64,000 bases of DNA from the NCBI RefSeq assembly GCF_014145225.1, contig NZ_JABVCQ010000003.1, positions 62,001-126,000 on the forward strand. The letters run 5' to 3'. Positions within the stretch are counted from its first letter, which is position 1; each line of letters starts with the position of its first letter. Source of the stretch: Thiospirillum jenense (GTDB lineage: Bacteria; Pseudomonadota; Gammaproteobacteria; Chromatiales; Chromatiaceae). This document shows, piece after piece, positions 23,848-33,859 of the stretch. A program made the translations under genes and the position numbers. The notes below the pieces were generated by a model. The model worked only from the letters and a program-made list of their open reading frames with translations. It was not told the origin of the DNA and ran no database searches.

Positions 23848-25329
23848 ATGGTTGCTTTAGAATTGCTCGTTGAGTTTTTATTGACAGTCAGCCTCGCCAT
23901 GCTCGCGGTCATGTCGGCACACTTGGGACTATTGGCACTGGCGCGCTGGTCAACGCACCGCCCATCATGGTTACCAAGTCCGCCCCGCCTGATCCCCGCG
24001 TCCCCACTGACCAATTATCCGGACGTGTTGGTGCAGCTCCCTTTATTTAATGAGGGAGAATTAGTGACACAAATTCTCACCGCGGTCACCGCCCTCGACT
24101 GGCCGCGTGACAAATTATGGATTCAGGTGCTAGACGACAGCACCGACGACTCGCTCATCACCAGCCGCCGGGCGGTGGCAGCGGTCAAACACGCCGGATT
24201 TCACGTCGAACTACTGCATCGCCGCAAACGCACCGCATTCAAAGCGGGCGCACTAGCAGCCGGGCTGCGCCGCTCAACCGCCGCCTACGTCGCCATTTTT
24301 GACGCCGATTTTCAACCACCACCCGACTTCCTCCAGCGCACCGTCGGCGTACTATTGGCAAATACAGATTTGGCCTACGTTCAAACCCGCTGGGGACATG
24401 CCAACCGTGATCACAGCCTACTCACCCGCGCCCAAGCCCGCCTGCTAGACGGACACTTCCGCGTCGAACAAGAAGCGCGTGACAGCCTCGGATTACCCGC
24501 CCCCTTCAACGGCACCTGCGGCGTGTGGCGCCGTACCGCCATCAACAGCGCCGGCGGCTGGCACGGCGACACGCTCACCGAAGACCTCGACCTCAGCCTC
24601 CGCGCACGGCTACACGGCTGGCGCGCCGCCTACCTCAGCGATCTAGTCGTGCCGGGTGTGCTCCCCACCTCACCCCGCGCCTGGCGCACCCAACAATTCC
24701 GCTGGACAAAAGGCTTTGCCCAATGTGGCATTAAATTATTACCCGCCGTCTGGAGCAGCCCCCGCCTATTCCACTGGCAACGACTTATGATTACCTTGCA
24801 ATTAATTCAACCATTAGCATTTTTATTTGGCATTTTATGTTTATTACTCGGTCTACCATTCATTGCGGGCAACATGACACCAGGCTATGTTTTAACCGCT
24901 GTTGCACTCATCACCAGTGGTGTTGGATTAATTGGACCCATTGCCGTCTTATTACTCGGCGGCCGCGGTGAACCAAAATTAAGTGTACTCCGCGATGCCC
25001 TCATCGCAATGGTATTAACTGCCGGCTTATTGCTCTCAAATGCCCGTGCGGGTTTTGAAGCCATGATTGGTTTTCGCAGCGACTTTATTCGCACACCAAA
25101 AGCGCGTTTACACACTTCCAATAACAATCAAAAACGCTGGTGGCGCTGCGGTTTAGCCGAACTCATTGCCGGGTTTAGTTTATTAATCTTCTCACTTCTT
25201 GAAGCACCAGCCGCCACCGTTTCACTCACACTGGTCATCGGTGGATTATTAAGTTTTGGTTTGATGCAAGCCCACGAATCCGGCGCTTTTAATAAACCAG
25301 CGCAGATATGGGCGCGGTTAGGGGAATAA
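23848..25329 (+). CDS. Processive GT2 glycosyltransferase (cellulose/mannan synthase-like)
   Basis: 493 residues. An N-terminal membrane helix (about 8-30) precedes a GT2 catalytic domain with DDSTDDS (about 96), DADF (about 152), TED (about 244) and the QQFRW form of the processive QxxRW motif (about 282). Three or more C-terminal membrane helices follow from about 310. Such enzymes extend a beta-linked polysaccharide across the inner membrane; the sugar cannot be read from sequence. The region 24100-24760 is clearly more GC-rich than the C-terminal third and the neighbours. No BcsB-like partner is adjacent. Confidence 0.88.
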   Translation: MVALELLVEFLLTVSLAMLAVMSAHLGLLALARWSTHRPSWLPSPPRLIPASPLTNYPDVLVQLPLFNEGELVTQILTAVTALDWPRDKLWIQVLDDSTDDSLITSRRAVAAVKHAGFHVELLHRRKRTAFKAGALAAGLRRSTAAYVAIFDADFQPPPDFLQRTVGVLLANTDLAYVQTRWGHANRDHSLLTRAQARLLDGHFRVEQEARDSLGLPAPFNGTCGVWRRTAINSAGGWHGDTLTEDLDLSLRARLHGWRAAYLSDLVVPGVLPTSPRAWRTQQFRWTKGFAQCGIKLLPAVWSSPRLFHWQRLMITLQLIQPLAFLFGILCLLLGLPFIAGNMTPGYVLTAVALITSGVGLIGPIAVLLLGGRGEPKLSVLRDALIAMVLTAGLLLSNARAGFEAMIGFRSDFIRTPKARLHTSNNNQKRWWRCGLAELIAGFSLLIFSLLEAPAATVSLTLVIGGLLSFGLMQAHESGAFNKPAQIWARLGE

Positions 25330-25348
25330 ATATACACTTCCAACAACG

Positions 25349-25786
25349 ATGATAGGTTTATTACAACGTGTCACCCGCGCACAAGTGGAAATCGCCGGGT
25401 ACTGCGTCGGCACAATTGGTCATGGATTACTTGTGTTCATCGCTGTACAGCCAAATGATAACGAAGCAAATGCCATGCGTTTATTAGAGCGGTTGCTGAA
25501 TTATCGCGTATTCCCCGACGACGCCGGACGCATGAATCTTAGCTTGCGTAACACGGGCGGCGGTTTATTATTGGTGCCGCAATTCACCCTTGCCGCAGCC
25601 ACCGATCGGGGCAATCGCCCAAGTTTTACCACCGCCGCCTCACCTGAATTAGGCGCCCGTTTATTTGAATTAACCTGCCAATATGCAACCAGTCAACACG
25701 CACCAATTGCTACCGGGCGCTTTGGTGCAGATATGCAGGTCAGTTTAATCAATGACGGCCCCGTCACCTTTTGGCTCACAGCATAA
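25349..25786 (+). CDS. dtd: D-aminoacyl-tRNA deacylase
   Basis: 145 residues, family length. MIGLLQRVTRAQVEI is the usual start. The chiral-proofreading Gly-Pro motif is present (NDGPVTFWL near the C-terminus). The other active-site motif, normally SQFTL, reads PQFTL here, so the usual serine is replaced. The enzyme hydrolyses D-amino acids from tRNA. It follows the glycosyltransferase by 19 bases. Confidence 0.93.
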   Translation: MIGLLQRVTRAQVEIAGYCVGTIGHGLLVFIAVQPNDNEANAMRLLERLLNYRVFPDDAGRMNLSLRNTGGGLLLVPQFTLAAATDRGNRPSFTTAASPELGARLFELTCQYATSQHAPIATGRFGADMQVSLINDGPVTFWLTA

Positions 25787-25804
25787 TAAAACATATTGCC
25801 TGCC

Positions 25805-26947
25805 ATGCCAATTGAACAGCACGATATTGAATTATTAACTGGGCGCCTCAGCGTGACGGTGTATGATGCAGACTGGCCATTAAACACACTCTGCGGCTTT
25901 GCGGCACGGGCAAACCCAAAACGTGGTTTTTTATTTGTCAGCAAGGTATTAGGCAAGCATCTGCCGTCATCCCCAAATCAAATGCAACAATTGCATGAAT
26001 TATTAGCTGCGAAATTAACTGACCTACAGCAACCATGTTTATTTATTGCATTAGCCGAAACAGCAACCGGATTAGGTCAAGGGATTTTTGAAGCAGCACT
26101 GAACCAACAACCTAATTTACAAGCATTATTTATTCACAGCACCCGCTATCTATTGCCAGAACGTCCGCATTTTGCATTCCAAGAACCACATTGCCATGCG
26201 CCAACCCATTTTCTTTATCAACCAATCACACCCCCGCATTTGCGTTTATTCAACAACGCTCGTGAGTTAGTCATTATTGATGATGAAATAAGTACCGGCA
26301 CAACGCTATTCAATTTAATTAATCTGTATCGTACGCATAACTCATGTTTAACCCGAATAACCTGTGTTACAATTACCAATTTTAGTGGTCTTGACACCGC
26401 CGAACACTGGTCAAATCAACTCGGTCTCCCCGTACGTTTTGTGACAGCATTATCGGGTGAATTTAGGTTTCAGCCAACATTACATCAGCCATATCAATTT
26501 GCACCGAATGCGACTGGTTATGATGCACAGCAAGATCAAGCTATTGCACAACATTATGGAAGATTTGGTATTAACCGAGCGGTGATTTTATCAGACACAG
26601 AATTAAATTTATTAACTGCGGATTTACCCCCTAATACAGCGGTATTGCTATTAGGCACAGGTGAATTCATGCACATGGCATTTCGGCTTGGATTAGCATT
26701 AGAACAGCGCGGTTACGTTGTGAGCATTCAAGCAACCACGCGCTCTCCCATTTTAATTGGTGCAGCTATTCAACGCCGTTTAATTTTCGCAGATAACTAT
26801 AGTGAAGGCATTCCAAATTATCTATACAATGTTGATCCAACGCAATACACCCGAATTATTATTTGCCATGAAACGCTGTCGTCAGCTATTCAGCCATTGA
26901 TTCAACAACTCGGCACTAAATGCGTAAATTATTCTGTTTTAACCTAA
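25805..26947 (+). CDS. Phosphoribosyltransferase with C-terminal TRSP domain
   Basis: 380 residues from ATG 25805 (an in-frame TTG at 25796 would add three). The PRPP-binding motif LVIIDDEISTGTT lies at about 154-166, which places it in the PRTase_2 family. The C-terminal part contains the literal TTRSP (about 311) after GTGEFMHMAFRLG, as in the TRSP domain. In other bacteria this pair is encoded with ATP-grasp, HAD and citrate-lyase-like genes beside Ter stress proteins. None is in view here, so it is an isolated copy. The reaction is unknown. Confidence 0.8.
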   Translation: MPIEQHDIELLTGRLSVTVYDADWPLNTLCGFAARANPKRGFLFVSKVLGKHLPSSPNQMQQLHELLAAKLTDLQQPCLFIALAETATGLGQGIFEAALNQQPNLQALFIHSTRYLLPERPHFAFQEPHCHAPTHFLYQPITPPHLRLFNNARELVIIDDEISTGTTLFNLINLYRTHNSCLTRITCVTITNFSGLDTAEHWSNQLGLPVRFVTALSGEFRFQPTLHQPYQFAPNATGYDAQQDQAIAQHYGRFGINRAVILSDTELNLLTADLPPNTAVLLLGTGEFMHMAFRLGLALEQRGYVVSIQATTRSPILIGAAIQRRLIFADNYSEGIPNYLYNVDPTQYTRIIICHETLSSAIQPLIQQLGTKCVNYSVLT

Positions 26948-27075
26948 TGAAAGCAGTGATTTTAATGGCAGCATTTGCTATCAAAACGGCGGCTAAACTC
27001 ATTGCAATGTCTATTTACAATCACACTGCTGGTAAATACCAACTCATAAGCTCACTGACGTTAATCTAACACTAT

Positions 27076-27861
27076 ATGCCTGTTTTTGATGTATTCAATC
27101 GTTTTCGTGAAGAAATTGCCTGTGTTTTTGAACGCGATCCGGCAGCGCGCAATCTTTTTGAAATAATAACCACTTATCCCGGTTTACACGCCGTCTTTGT
27201 TCATCGCATTTCACACTATTTATGGCAAACAGGATTTAAATGGTTAGCGCGTGTTTTATCGAATGTAGCGCGATTATTCACAGGTATTGAAATTCATCCG
27301 GGGGCGCGAATTGGTCGGCGTTTTTTTATAGATCATGGCATGGGCGTTGTGATTGGTGAAACAGCAGTAATTGGTGATGATTGTACCCTGTATCATGGCG
27401 TAACACTCGGAGGCACCAGTTGGCAAAAAGGCAAGCGACATCCAACACTTGGCAATGATGTTGTAGTTGGTGCCGGCGCAAAAGTATTAGGCCCTATTAA
27501 CATAGGCGACGGTGTGCGTATTGGTTCTAATGCTGTTGTGATCAAACCCGCCCCCCCAGGGAGTACGGTAATCGGTATTCCAGGGCGTATTATTAACCGC
27601 CCTGATGATGCAACCAGTCGCCGCCGTGCGGATACGGCAAAACGAATTGGTTTTGATGCCTATGGGGCGACCCGCGATGTACCTGATCCGGTGGCAAATG
27701 CCATTAACCGCATGTTGGATCATATTCACTTACTTGACCAACGTGTTGAAGCTTTATCACATGCATTAGCCGCACAAGGAATGATTGAACACTTTGAACA
27801 TATTAAAACGTTGGATCAATGTGAATTAGATCAGGAAAGTGCGCCGCCTCAGAATCAATAA
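27076..27861 (+). CDS. cysE: Serine O-acetyltransferase
   Basis: 261 residues. The N-terminal helical domain has ERDPAARN. A left-handed beta-helix of hexapeptide repeats follows, with the conserved [20 protein letters not shown] and [14 protein letters not shown] loops. The enzyme makes O-acetylserine for cysteine synthesis. The C-terminal tail is extended by about 70 residues, ending in a poorly conserved coil-like segment. It stands alone with gaps of 128 and 170 bases. A role in Fe-S or nitrogenase cofactor sulfur supply is possible but not shown. Confidence 0.94.
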   Translation: MPVFDVFNRFREEIACVFERDPAARNLFEIITTYPGLHAVFVHRISHYLWQTGFKWLARVLSNVARLFTGIEIHPGARIGRRFFIDHGMGVVIGETAVIGDDCTLYHGVTLGGTSWQKGKRHPTLGNDVVVGAGAKVLGPINIGDGVRIGSNAVVIKPAPPGSTVIGIPGRIINRPDDATSRRRADTAKRIGFDAYGATRDVPDPVANAINRMLDHIHLLDQRVEALSHALAAQGMIEHFEHIKTLDQCELDQESAPPQNQ

Positions 27862-28031
27862 CATAATGATTGTTGGCAGCTAATAACCGTGAATCAATAT
27901 TGGTAACGCTCTTTTGAAATTTAATCAAATATTTAGTACAGGTAAAAAATACAGTTTTTGTTTAGTAATGATAATTTAATCGCAAACCCTTGGCGATAAA
28001 ATCAATCTTTCCAATGGAGTGAACTATTACC

Positions 28032-28910
28032 ATGTCACCATCACTATTAAAACTAGGCATTCCTAAAGGCAGTCTTGAAGAAGCGACGCTTGCGCTTTTT
28101 GCTCAAGCGGGCTGGCGTATTATTACGCACTCACGCAATTATTATCCGTCTATTAATGATCCAAATATTCGCTGTTCATTAGTTCGCGCTCAAGAAATGG
28201 CGCGTTATGTTGCACATGGTATTTTAGATGTCGGATTAACTGGATTAGATTGGATACTCGAAACCGAAGCCGAAATTGAAACCGTTTGTTCTCTAACATA
28301 TTCTAAATCTTCTAATCAACCAAGCCGCTGGGTACTTGCCGTACCAGAGGATTCATCTATTCGCAGTATTGCCGATTTAGCGGGTAAAAAAATCGCTACT
28401 GAATTAGTGGGATTCACTCGCCGTTATTTAGCAATGCACGGTATTGATGCGCAAATTGAATTCTCTTGGGGCGCTACTGAAGCAAAGGTTGTTGAGGGAT
28501 TGGTGGATGCCATTGTTGAAATCACCGAAACAGGCAGCACAATTCGAGCGCATGGCTTGCGAATTGTTGAAGAATTATTAGTCACTGAAACAAGGTTAAT
28601 TGCCAATAAGACTGCATTAAATGATCCTACGCGCCGTGCTAAAATTGACCAAATTGCATTGATGCTACAAGCAGCATTAACTGCCAGGCGCAAGGTTGCA
28701 TTAAAATGCAATATTGCGGCCGACCGTTTAGACGACTTAGTTGCGTTATTACCCAGTTTACATGCGCCAACCGTCAGTCATTTATACGATCGGCGCTGGA
28801 TGGCAGTGGAAACGGTGGTAGATGCAGCTGAGGTACGCGATTTAATTCCACGATTACGCGCCGCTGGTGCCAAGGGAATTTTGGAATATGAATTGAGAAA
28901 AATTGTGTAA
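28032..28910 (+). CDS. hisG: ATP phosphoribosyltransferase, long form
   Basis: 292 residues, starting MSPSLLKLGIPKGSL with GGAG upstream. DVGLTGLDW and the PRPP-site region EITETGSTIRAHGL (about 165-178) are present. The last 75 residues form the ACT-like HisG_C domain, so this is the long, HisZ-independent, feedback-inhibited type. It catalyses the first step of histidine synthesis. No other his gene is nearby. Confidence 0.95.
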   Translation: MSPSLLKLGIPKGSLEEATLALFAQAGWRIITHSRNYYPSINDPNIRCSLVRAQEMARYVAHGILDVGLTGLDWILETEAEIETVCSLTYSKSSNQPSRWVLAVPEDSSIRSIADLAGKKIATELVGFTRRYLAMHGIDAQIEFSWGATEAKVVEGLVDAIVEITETGSTIRAHGLRIVEELLVTETRLIANKTALNDPTRRAKIDQIALMLQAALTARRKVALKCNIAADRLDDLVALLPSLHAPTVSHLYDRRWMAVETVVDAAEVRDLIPRLRAAGAKGILEYELRKIV

Positions 28911-28994
28911 TTGAATGATAAATTAATTACATTGTTGTCGTCACCCTGCGCATTTTTTTCATACGCTCATTGCATCATCTATTTGGTCTTATCA

Positions 28995-29729
28995 GTGACT
29001 CGTATTTACACACCCCAGCCATTATCAATCACAGCACCAGTCGTATTAGATGGAAATGCTGCCCGACATTTAATACAAGTACTGCGTTTAACCACTGACG
29101 ATGCGGTTGTGTTATTTAATGGCGACGGCTATGAATACAGCGGTCATATTGTCACTGCTGCCCGTCATGCAGTTACAATCACGCTCATTCACCGCAGTGA
29201 ATTAGAACCGCCATCTCCATTAAACATTGCATTAGGGCTTGGAATCACTAAAAGCGAACGAATGGATTATAGTTTGCAAAAATCAGTGGAACTGGGCGCC
29301 AGTGCATTTGTGCCACTATTCACAGCGCGTAGTGTCATTAAATTAGATGCGCAGCGATTGAAAAAGCGTCAGCAACATTGGTGGGGAATTATTATTGCTG
29401 CATGTGAACAAAGTGGGCGACGGCGTATTCCAACATTAGCAACGGCAGTACCGTTAGCGACGTGGCTGACCGAACAGTACGAAATGAGTTTATTGCTTGA
29501 TCCGCGTACCACGTTAGGGTGCGATGCGCTCACGCCACCGCCGTCAGGTTGTATTCGTATTTTAATTGGACCCGAGGGCGGTTTAACGCCCGCTGAACGA
29601 ATGTCCGCGCACGAAGCTGGTTTTCAATCTATCCGTCTTGGCCCGCGCATATTACGCACTGAAACCGCGCCGCTGGCTGCACTTGCCGCCTTGCAAATAT
29701 TATGGGGTGATTTGCGCAATGGCTATTAA
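28995..29729 (+). CDS. rsmE: 16S rRNA m3U1498 methyltransferase
   Basis: 244 residues from GTG at 28995 (VTRIYTPQPL), which matches the length and start of E. coli RsmE. An earlier ATG at 28911 would add 28 unrelated hydrophobic residues. SPOUT-fold knot motifs LIGPEGGLTPAE and LGPRILRTETAPLAAL are intact. The start has no strong Shine-Dalgarno, so the exact N-terminus is less certain than the function. Confidence 0.9.
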   Translation: MTRIYTPQPLSITAPVVLDGNAARHLIQVLRLTTDDAVVLFNGDGYEYSGHIVTAARHAVTITLIHRSELEPPSPLNIALGLGITKSERMDYSLQKSVELGASAFVPLFTARSVIKLDAQRLKKRQQHWWGIIIAACEQSGRRRIPTLATAVPLATWLTEQYEMSLLLDPRTTLGCDALTPPPSGCIRILIGPEGGLTPAERMSAHEAGFQSIRLGPRILRTETAPLAALAALQILWGDLRNGY

Positions 29730-29799
29730 AAATAACCCATTAAACCGTGTTTTTATCGCAGTCTTTATTAAAGATTTCAGTGAATAAACCAAGCACAAA

Positions 29800-30564
29800 T
29801 TAGGGTGGCAGTATTGATATTGGCGACTCATCCGGCAATGAACGTAATTTAACTGATTCTGCCGCTCCAAGAAAGCGCGGCGGACGATCAATCATAATAT
29901 CAAATACAGCTATTATTCGCGCCGGCACCTCGCGCACCCGGGTTTTCATTAAACCCGGCGCTGTTGGATTCGGTGCCGCCAAACCAATTGCGCGAATACC
30001 AACATGCTGCGCAATAAATAATGCCCGCTCGACATGAAAGCGTTGGCTAATCACCACTATCTCATCTAACCCAAATACTTTTTTTGCACGGACAATTGAA
30101 TCCAGAGTACGAAAACCGGCGTAATCCGATGTAATAACCGTGTCAGGCACACCCAAAGCAATTAAATCTTTGCGCATAAATCGCGGTTCGTTGTAATAAA
30201 TTGAGGCATTATCACCACTGACTAAAATGCCGCGAACTCGCCCACTATGATAAAGCGCCGCCGCTGTTTCAATACGAGCGCGATAATACTGATTAGGTCG
30301 CCCTTCATGCCAACGTGTAGTGCCAAGTACCAATGCAACTGGCGTCGGTGGTACTTGTTCAATTTGCGTCATGACTTGTGACTGCGTTTGAAATGAAATA
30401 AAGAAATCCGCACTCAGTGCTAAAGCAATAGTTAATAGCAATACCATAAACAGATATTTAGCAAACAACCAAATAGTACGTCGCCAGCATTGCCATTTGT
30501 CATGTCCCATTGCAGCTAATAATTGGATGTGTTCTGCGGATGTTTCGACAACCGAAGATTTCAT
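29800..30564 (-). CDS. sanA: SanA-like DUF218 membrane protein
   Basis: 254 residues. One membrane helix at about 31-52 is followed by a periplasmic DUF218 domain with ALVLGT, NQYYRARIETAAALYHSGRV, ILVSGDN, YNEPRFMRKDL and DYAGFRTLDS, all typical of SanA. SanA maintains the envelope barrier in enterics (vancomycin exclusion). The C-terminus is Pro-rich. Convergent with rsmE across a 70-base gap. Confidence 0.88.
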   Translation of the reverse strand: MKSSVVETSAEHIQLLAAMGHDKWQCWRRTIWLFAKYLFMVLLLTIALALSADFFISFQTQSQVMTQIEQVPPTPVALVLGTTRWHEGRPNQYYRARIETAAALYHSGRVRGILVSGDNASIYYNEPRFMRKDLIALGVPDTVITSDYAGFRTLDSIVRAKKVFGLDEIVVISQRFHVERALFIAQHVGIRAIGLAAPNPTAPGLMKTRVREVPARIIAVFDIMIDRPPRFLGAAESVKLRSLPDESPISILPP

Positions 30565-30637
30565 CTTTTTTTACTAACATAGTTGAATTAGGGTAAGCAT
30601 GTTTGCTGTTATTTTTGCGTGTTTTTTAGTAGTAAAA

Positions 30638-32479
30638 CTATTGATTTTCTAATACAGGATTACTAGCATTTACAACCCGATTACGTCCAGTTTCTTTAGC
30701 GCAATACAGCGCTTCATCCGCCCGCCGAATTAAGTTTTCCAGGACTTCAGTTTGTATCCGTTGCGCCATGCCAAAACTAGCCGTGACATGTAATGGCGCA
30801 TTAGTATCAATATCAAATGCATGTTCGGCAATACGCAACCGCAGCCGTTCGGCAAATAAACAGGAATCGGATTTACCAACAACAAATATAATAAATTCTT
30901 CTCCCCCATAGCGCACGACAACATCAGTACTCCGGCTTTCACGGCTCAAGATCACACCCACTTGTTGTAATACACGATCACCCGCACCATGCCCATAAGT
31001 ATCATTTACCCGTTTAAAATGGTCAATATCTATTAAAATAGCAGTCACTTCTGCATCGCGGTCACGGTCATGCAAATTACAATAGCGTGTCATAACGTCG
31101 TGCATATAAAACCGTGTGAATAATCCAGTCAATGAATCCCGAATTGAACGTTGATAAGCTCGTTCACGTTCCATATCAATCATGCGGTAAATGACTTCAC
31201 GTTCTAATGCAACTTGCAGTGGTTCAGCAATTTGACTCACAATTTGAATAACTGCTTGCGTAATTGGAATACACGTTTTCAATGTCATCACGGCAAAGCC
31301 ATCAATACGTTCCTGACCATGCCCGACTAATGGAATACGGATTTGTTGTTCATTTGAATCTGCGTCTTTATCGACACAAAATAATTCGTTGTGCAAACAA
31401 TGTCCATGCGTTGCAAGGGTATCATTGTGAATGATAATCCAGTCCTCCCGATTACGCCCGATGAATGTACAAAAATAAGGTAAATGTATAGATGATTCTA
31501 TCGTTCCTGAAAACCGAGTTTCTCGTTTTAAAACTAATACATTACTATCTGATAATGCAGCATAATAATCTAAGCGTTCAACCGGCAGACTGCGCTGCAC
31601 TAATTCTAATAAGCGTGTCGCAATATCGCGGAAATCACGATAAAGTAACATGGTTTCAGCAATATCGCGTAACGTCGCATTTAATCGGGATAACCGCTGA
31701 ATATCAGTATCGTCTTGCACTAATAGATAAATCCCGCAATTAATATGACGCAGTTTTTCAATCATAAACCCGATCAATGGACGCGGAATGATCGAGCCAT
31801 GTTGTGAGCAAATAATTTCCACTGGATAACGTTCAATTTGCGTCAATGCATAACCTAAAATGTCATTGCTCGGCATGTAATGCTCATGGAATGGACGCAG
31901 TGCTTCAAAATGCGATTCGTCTTGCGCAACTAATGTTGGTGTTTGAGTAAAACCTCCAAATAAATCGCTGGAAAAAAGTACCCTAGTGCGCCGATCAAAA
32001 CTACAAATTGCACCAGGAAAATGTGCGTACGGCGTGAAAATGAATTCAAGTTCTCGATCTTGTAATTGCAAACGCCATTCATGCTGATCCACTAACCAAA
32101 ATGGCAGTTTTAATCCGTAATGCCGTAATAACGCTTGAGCGCGCCAATGCGTTACAATACAAGCATCAGGACGATTTGTCATGTCATCAATCAATGGTAA
32201 TGCGGCAGTAATGTCGGGGTCTTGATGATGACAAACGAAATAACGGATATGAGTAAATGGAATTACCTGTTCAATTTTGCCCAATGTACCGGCAAAGGTC
32301 AGCCGAGAACCAGGATCAAATAATACGGATTGATCGCCCTGTTCAAGTAAATAAACATGGCATTGAAAAGGATCATTCGGTAATACATGTCCCACCCACC
32401 AAATACGGTCAGCAACTTCTAATGCTTGCGTGGTATCAGCATGACGCAAATGCGCCAAGTCAGAAGTCATAATATTCAA
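30638..32479 (-). CDS. Diguanylate cyclase with N-terminal ODP-type metallo-beta-lactamase domain
   Basis: 613 residues from a TTG at 32479 with AGGAG six bases upstream; ATG at 32470 or 32533 are alternatives. Residues about 20-260 form a metallo-beta-lactamase fold with H85-x-D87-x-D89, SSDLFGG and CSQHG, as in diiron oxygen-binding (ODP/flavodiiron-like) domains. A GAF-like linker (about 300-440) follows, then a GGDEF domain with an active GGEEF (525-529) and an RxxD inhibitory site RSTD (516-519). It probably makes c-di-GMP in response to oxygen, NO or redox state. Confidence 0.85.
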   Translation of the reverse strand: MNIMTSDLAHLRHADTTQALEVADRIWWVGHVLPNDPFQCHVYLLEQGDQSVLFDPGSRLTFAGTLGKIEQVIPFTHIRYFVCHHQDPDITAALPLIDDMTNRPDACIVTHWRAQALLRHYGLKLPFWLVDQHEWRLQLQDRELEFIFTPYAHFPGAICSFDRRTRVLFSSDLFGGFTQTPTLVAQDESHFEALRPFHEHYMPSNDILGYALTQIERYPVEIICSQHGSIIPRPLIGFMIEKLRHINCGIYLLVQDDTDIQRLSRLNATLRDIAETMLLYRDFRDIATRLLELVQRSLPVERLDYYAALSDSNVLVLKRETRFSGTIESSIHLPYFCTFIGRNREDWIIIHNDTLATHGHCLHNELFCVDKDADSNEQQIRIPLVGHGQERIDGFAVMTLKTCIPITQAVIQIVSQIAEPLQVALEREVIYRMIDMERERAYQRSIRDSLTGLFTRFYMHDVMTRYCNLHDRDRDAEVTAILIDIDHFKRVNDTYGHGAGDRVLQQVGVILSRESRSTDVVVRYGGEEFIIFVVGKSDSCLFAERLRLRIAEHAFDIDTNAPLHVTASFGMAQRIQTEVLENLIRRADEALYCAKETGRNRVVNASNPVLENQ

Positions 32480-32723
32480 AAGTTTCTCCTGCACAATTCT
32501 TAGATTCGCATTGAATGAGAACCTTATTAACATTGTTATTGAAACGCGGTCATAATATCAAATTTAGTTAAAAACATTTGATAATTATCAAGTCAGAATT
32601 TTAATGTTTGGTATTGCTGCAATGTCATATATCTGTTAAACTTTAATTTATGGCTTTGAGTGTATACTACCCACAACGCCTCTTGCAAAATTCTCATATT
32701 AAATAAAAAATTAGTCATTCACT

Positions 32724-33854
32724 ATGTTCAAGAATGATCTTACGCACCCCATATCTGTTGTCACCTGCCGACCAGAACTCGCTGTCATTATTCCCACCTA
32801 CAATGAAGTTGACAATGTCGTACCAATTATAACTGCTTTGGAAAACGCGCTTGTTGGAATTGAATGGGAATTAATTATTGTTGATGACGATTCGCCTGAT
32901 GAGACAGCAATGCAAGTGCGTATTCTTGCCTGCCATAATCCTCGTGTGCGCGTATTACAACGCCTCGGTCGCCGCGGATTAGCATCTGCCTGTATTGAAG
33001 GAATGTTGGTGACAACTGCACCCTTTTTAGCCATTATGGATGCCGATTTACAACACGATGAAAACTTGTTGCCAACTATGCTAATGCGTTTAAAACAAGC
33101 ACCATTAGACATCGTTATTGGCAGCCGTTATGTCAACGGAGGAACGGTTGGTGAATGGAACAAACAACGCCAAAAAATGAGTCAATTTGCCAGTCAATTT
33201 GCACACTCACTTATTCACGCCAAGCTGCACGATCCAATGAGTGGTTTTTTCATGTTGCGCGCCGAGGTATTTCATCTCAGTGTGCGCAAACTCAGTGGTG
33301 TTGGCTTCAAACTATTATTAGATTTATTCGCCAGCCACCCCGAAACATTACGATTTGAAGAATTACCTTATCAATTCCGCACCCGCCAAAACGGTACCAG
33401 CAAACTCGAGAGCGCGGTATTGTGGGAATACCTACTCATGTTACTACAAAAATTCACTGGCAATTGGTTGCCGGTGCGATTTATCAGCTTTATTTTCATT
33501 GGTGCGAGTGGTGTTTTAATTCATTTATGTGTGTTGTGGTTACTTTACAAATCACTGGCAACCAGTTTTATTGTTGGTCAATCAGTCGCAACATTGGTTG
33601 CAATGACAACTAACTTTTTCTTTAATAATTTACTCACCTATCGTGATATGCGTTTGCGGGGTAAACAATTAATTCGTGGCTGGTTTAGTTTTATTCTTGC
33701 CTGTAGTGTGGGGGCAATTGCAAATGTCGGGGTAGCAAATTATCTGGTACAAGCCCACTCGTGGTGGATGCTATCGGCAATTGCTGGTATCATTGTAGGT
33801 GCAGTCTGGAATTATGCAGTAACCGCCGTGTATACCTGGAATAAACCGCGCTAA
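32724..33854 (+). CDS. Dolichol-phosphate mannose synthase-like GT2 fused to GtrA domain
   Basis: 376 residues. The GT2 domain (1-235) has VIIPTYNE, VDDDSPDET, MDADLQHD and the GFFMLR segment of polyprenyl-phosphate mannosyl/glucosyl transferases. From about residue 250 four membrane helices form a GtrA-like domain. The product should be a polyprenyl-phosphate sugar made or flipped at the inner membrane and used by a GT-C enzyme encoded elsewhere. Convergent with the sulfotransferase gene, 5 bases apart. Confidence 0.9.
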   Translation: MFKNDLTHPISVVTCRPELAVIIPTYNEVDNVVPIITALENALVGIEWELIIVDDDSPDETAMQVRILACHNPRVRVLQRLGRRGLASACIEGMLVTTAPFLAIMDADLQHDENLLPTMLMRLKQAPLDIVIGSRYVNGGTVGEWNKQRQKMSQFASQFAHSLIHAKLHDPMSGFFMLRAEVFHLSVRKLSGVGFKLLLDLFASHPETLRFEELPYQFRTRQNGTSKLESAVLWEYLLMLLQKFTGNWLPVRFISFIFIGASGVLIHLCVLWLLYKSLATSFIVGQSVATLVAMTTNFFFNNLLTYRDMRLRGKQLIRGWFSFILACSVGAIANVGVANYLVQAHSWWMLSAIAGIIVGAVWNYAVTAVYTWNKPR

Positions 33855-33859
33855 TTATT

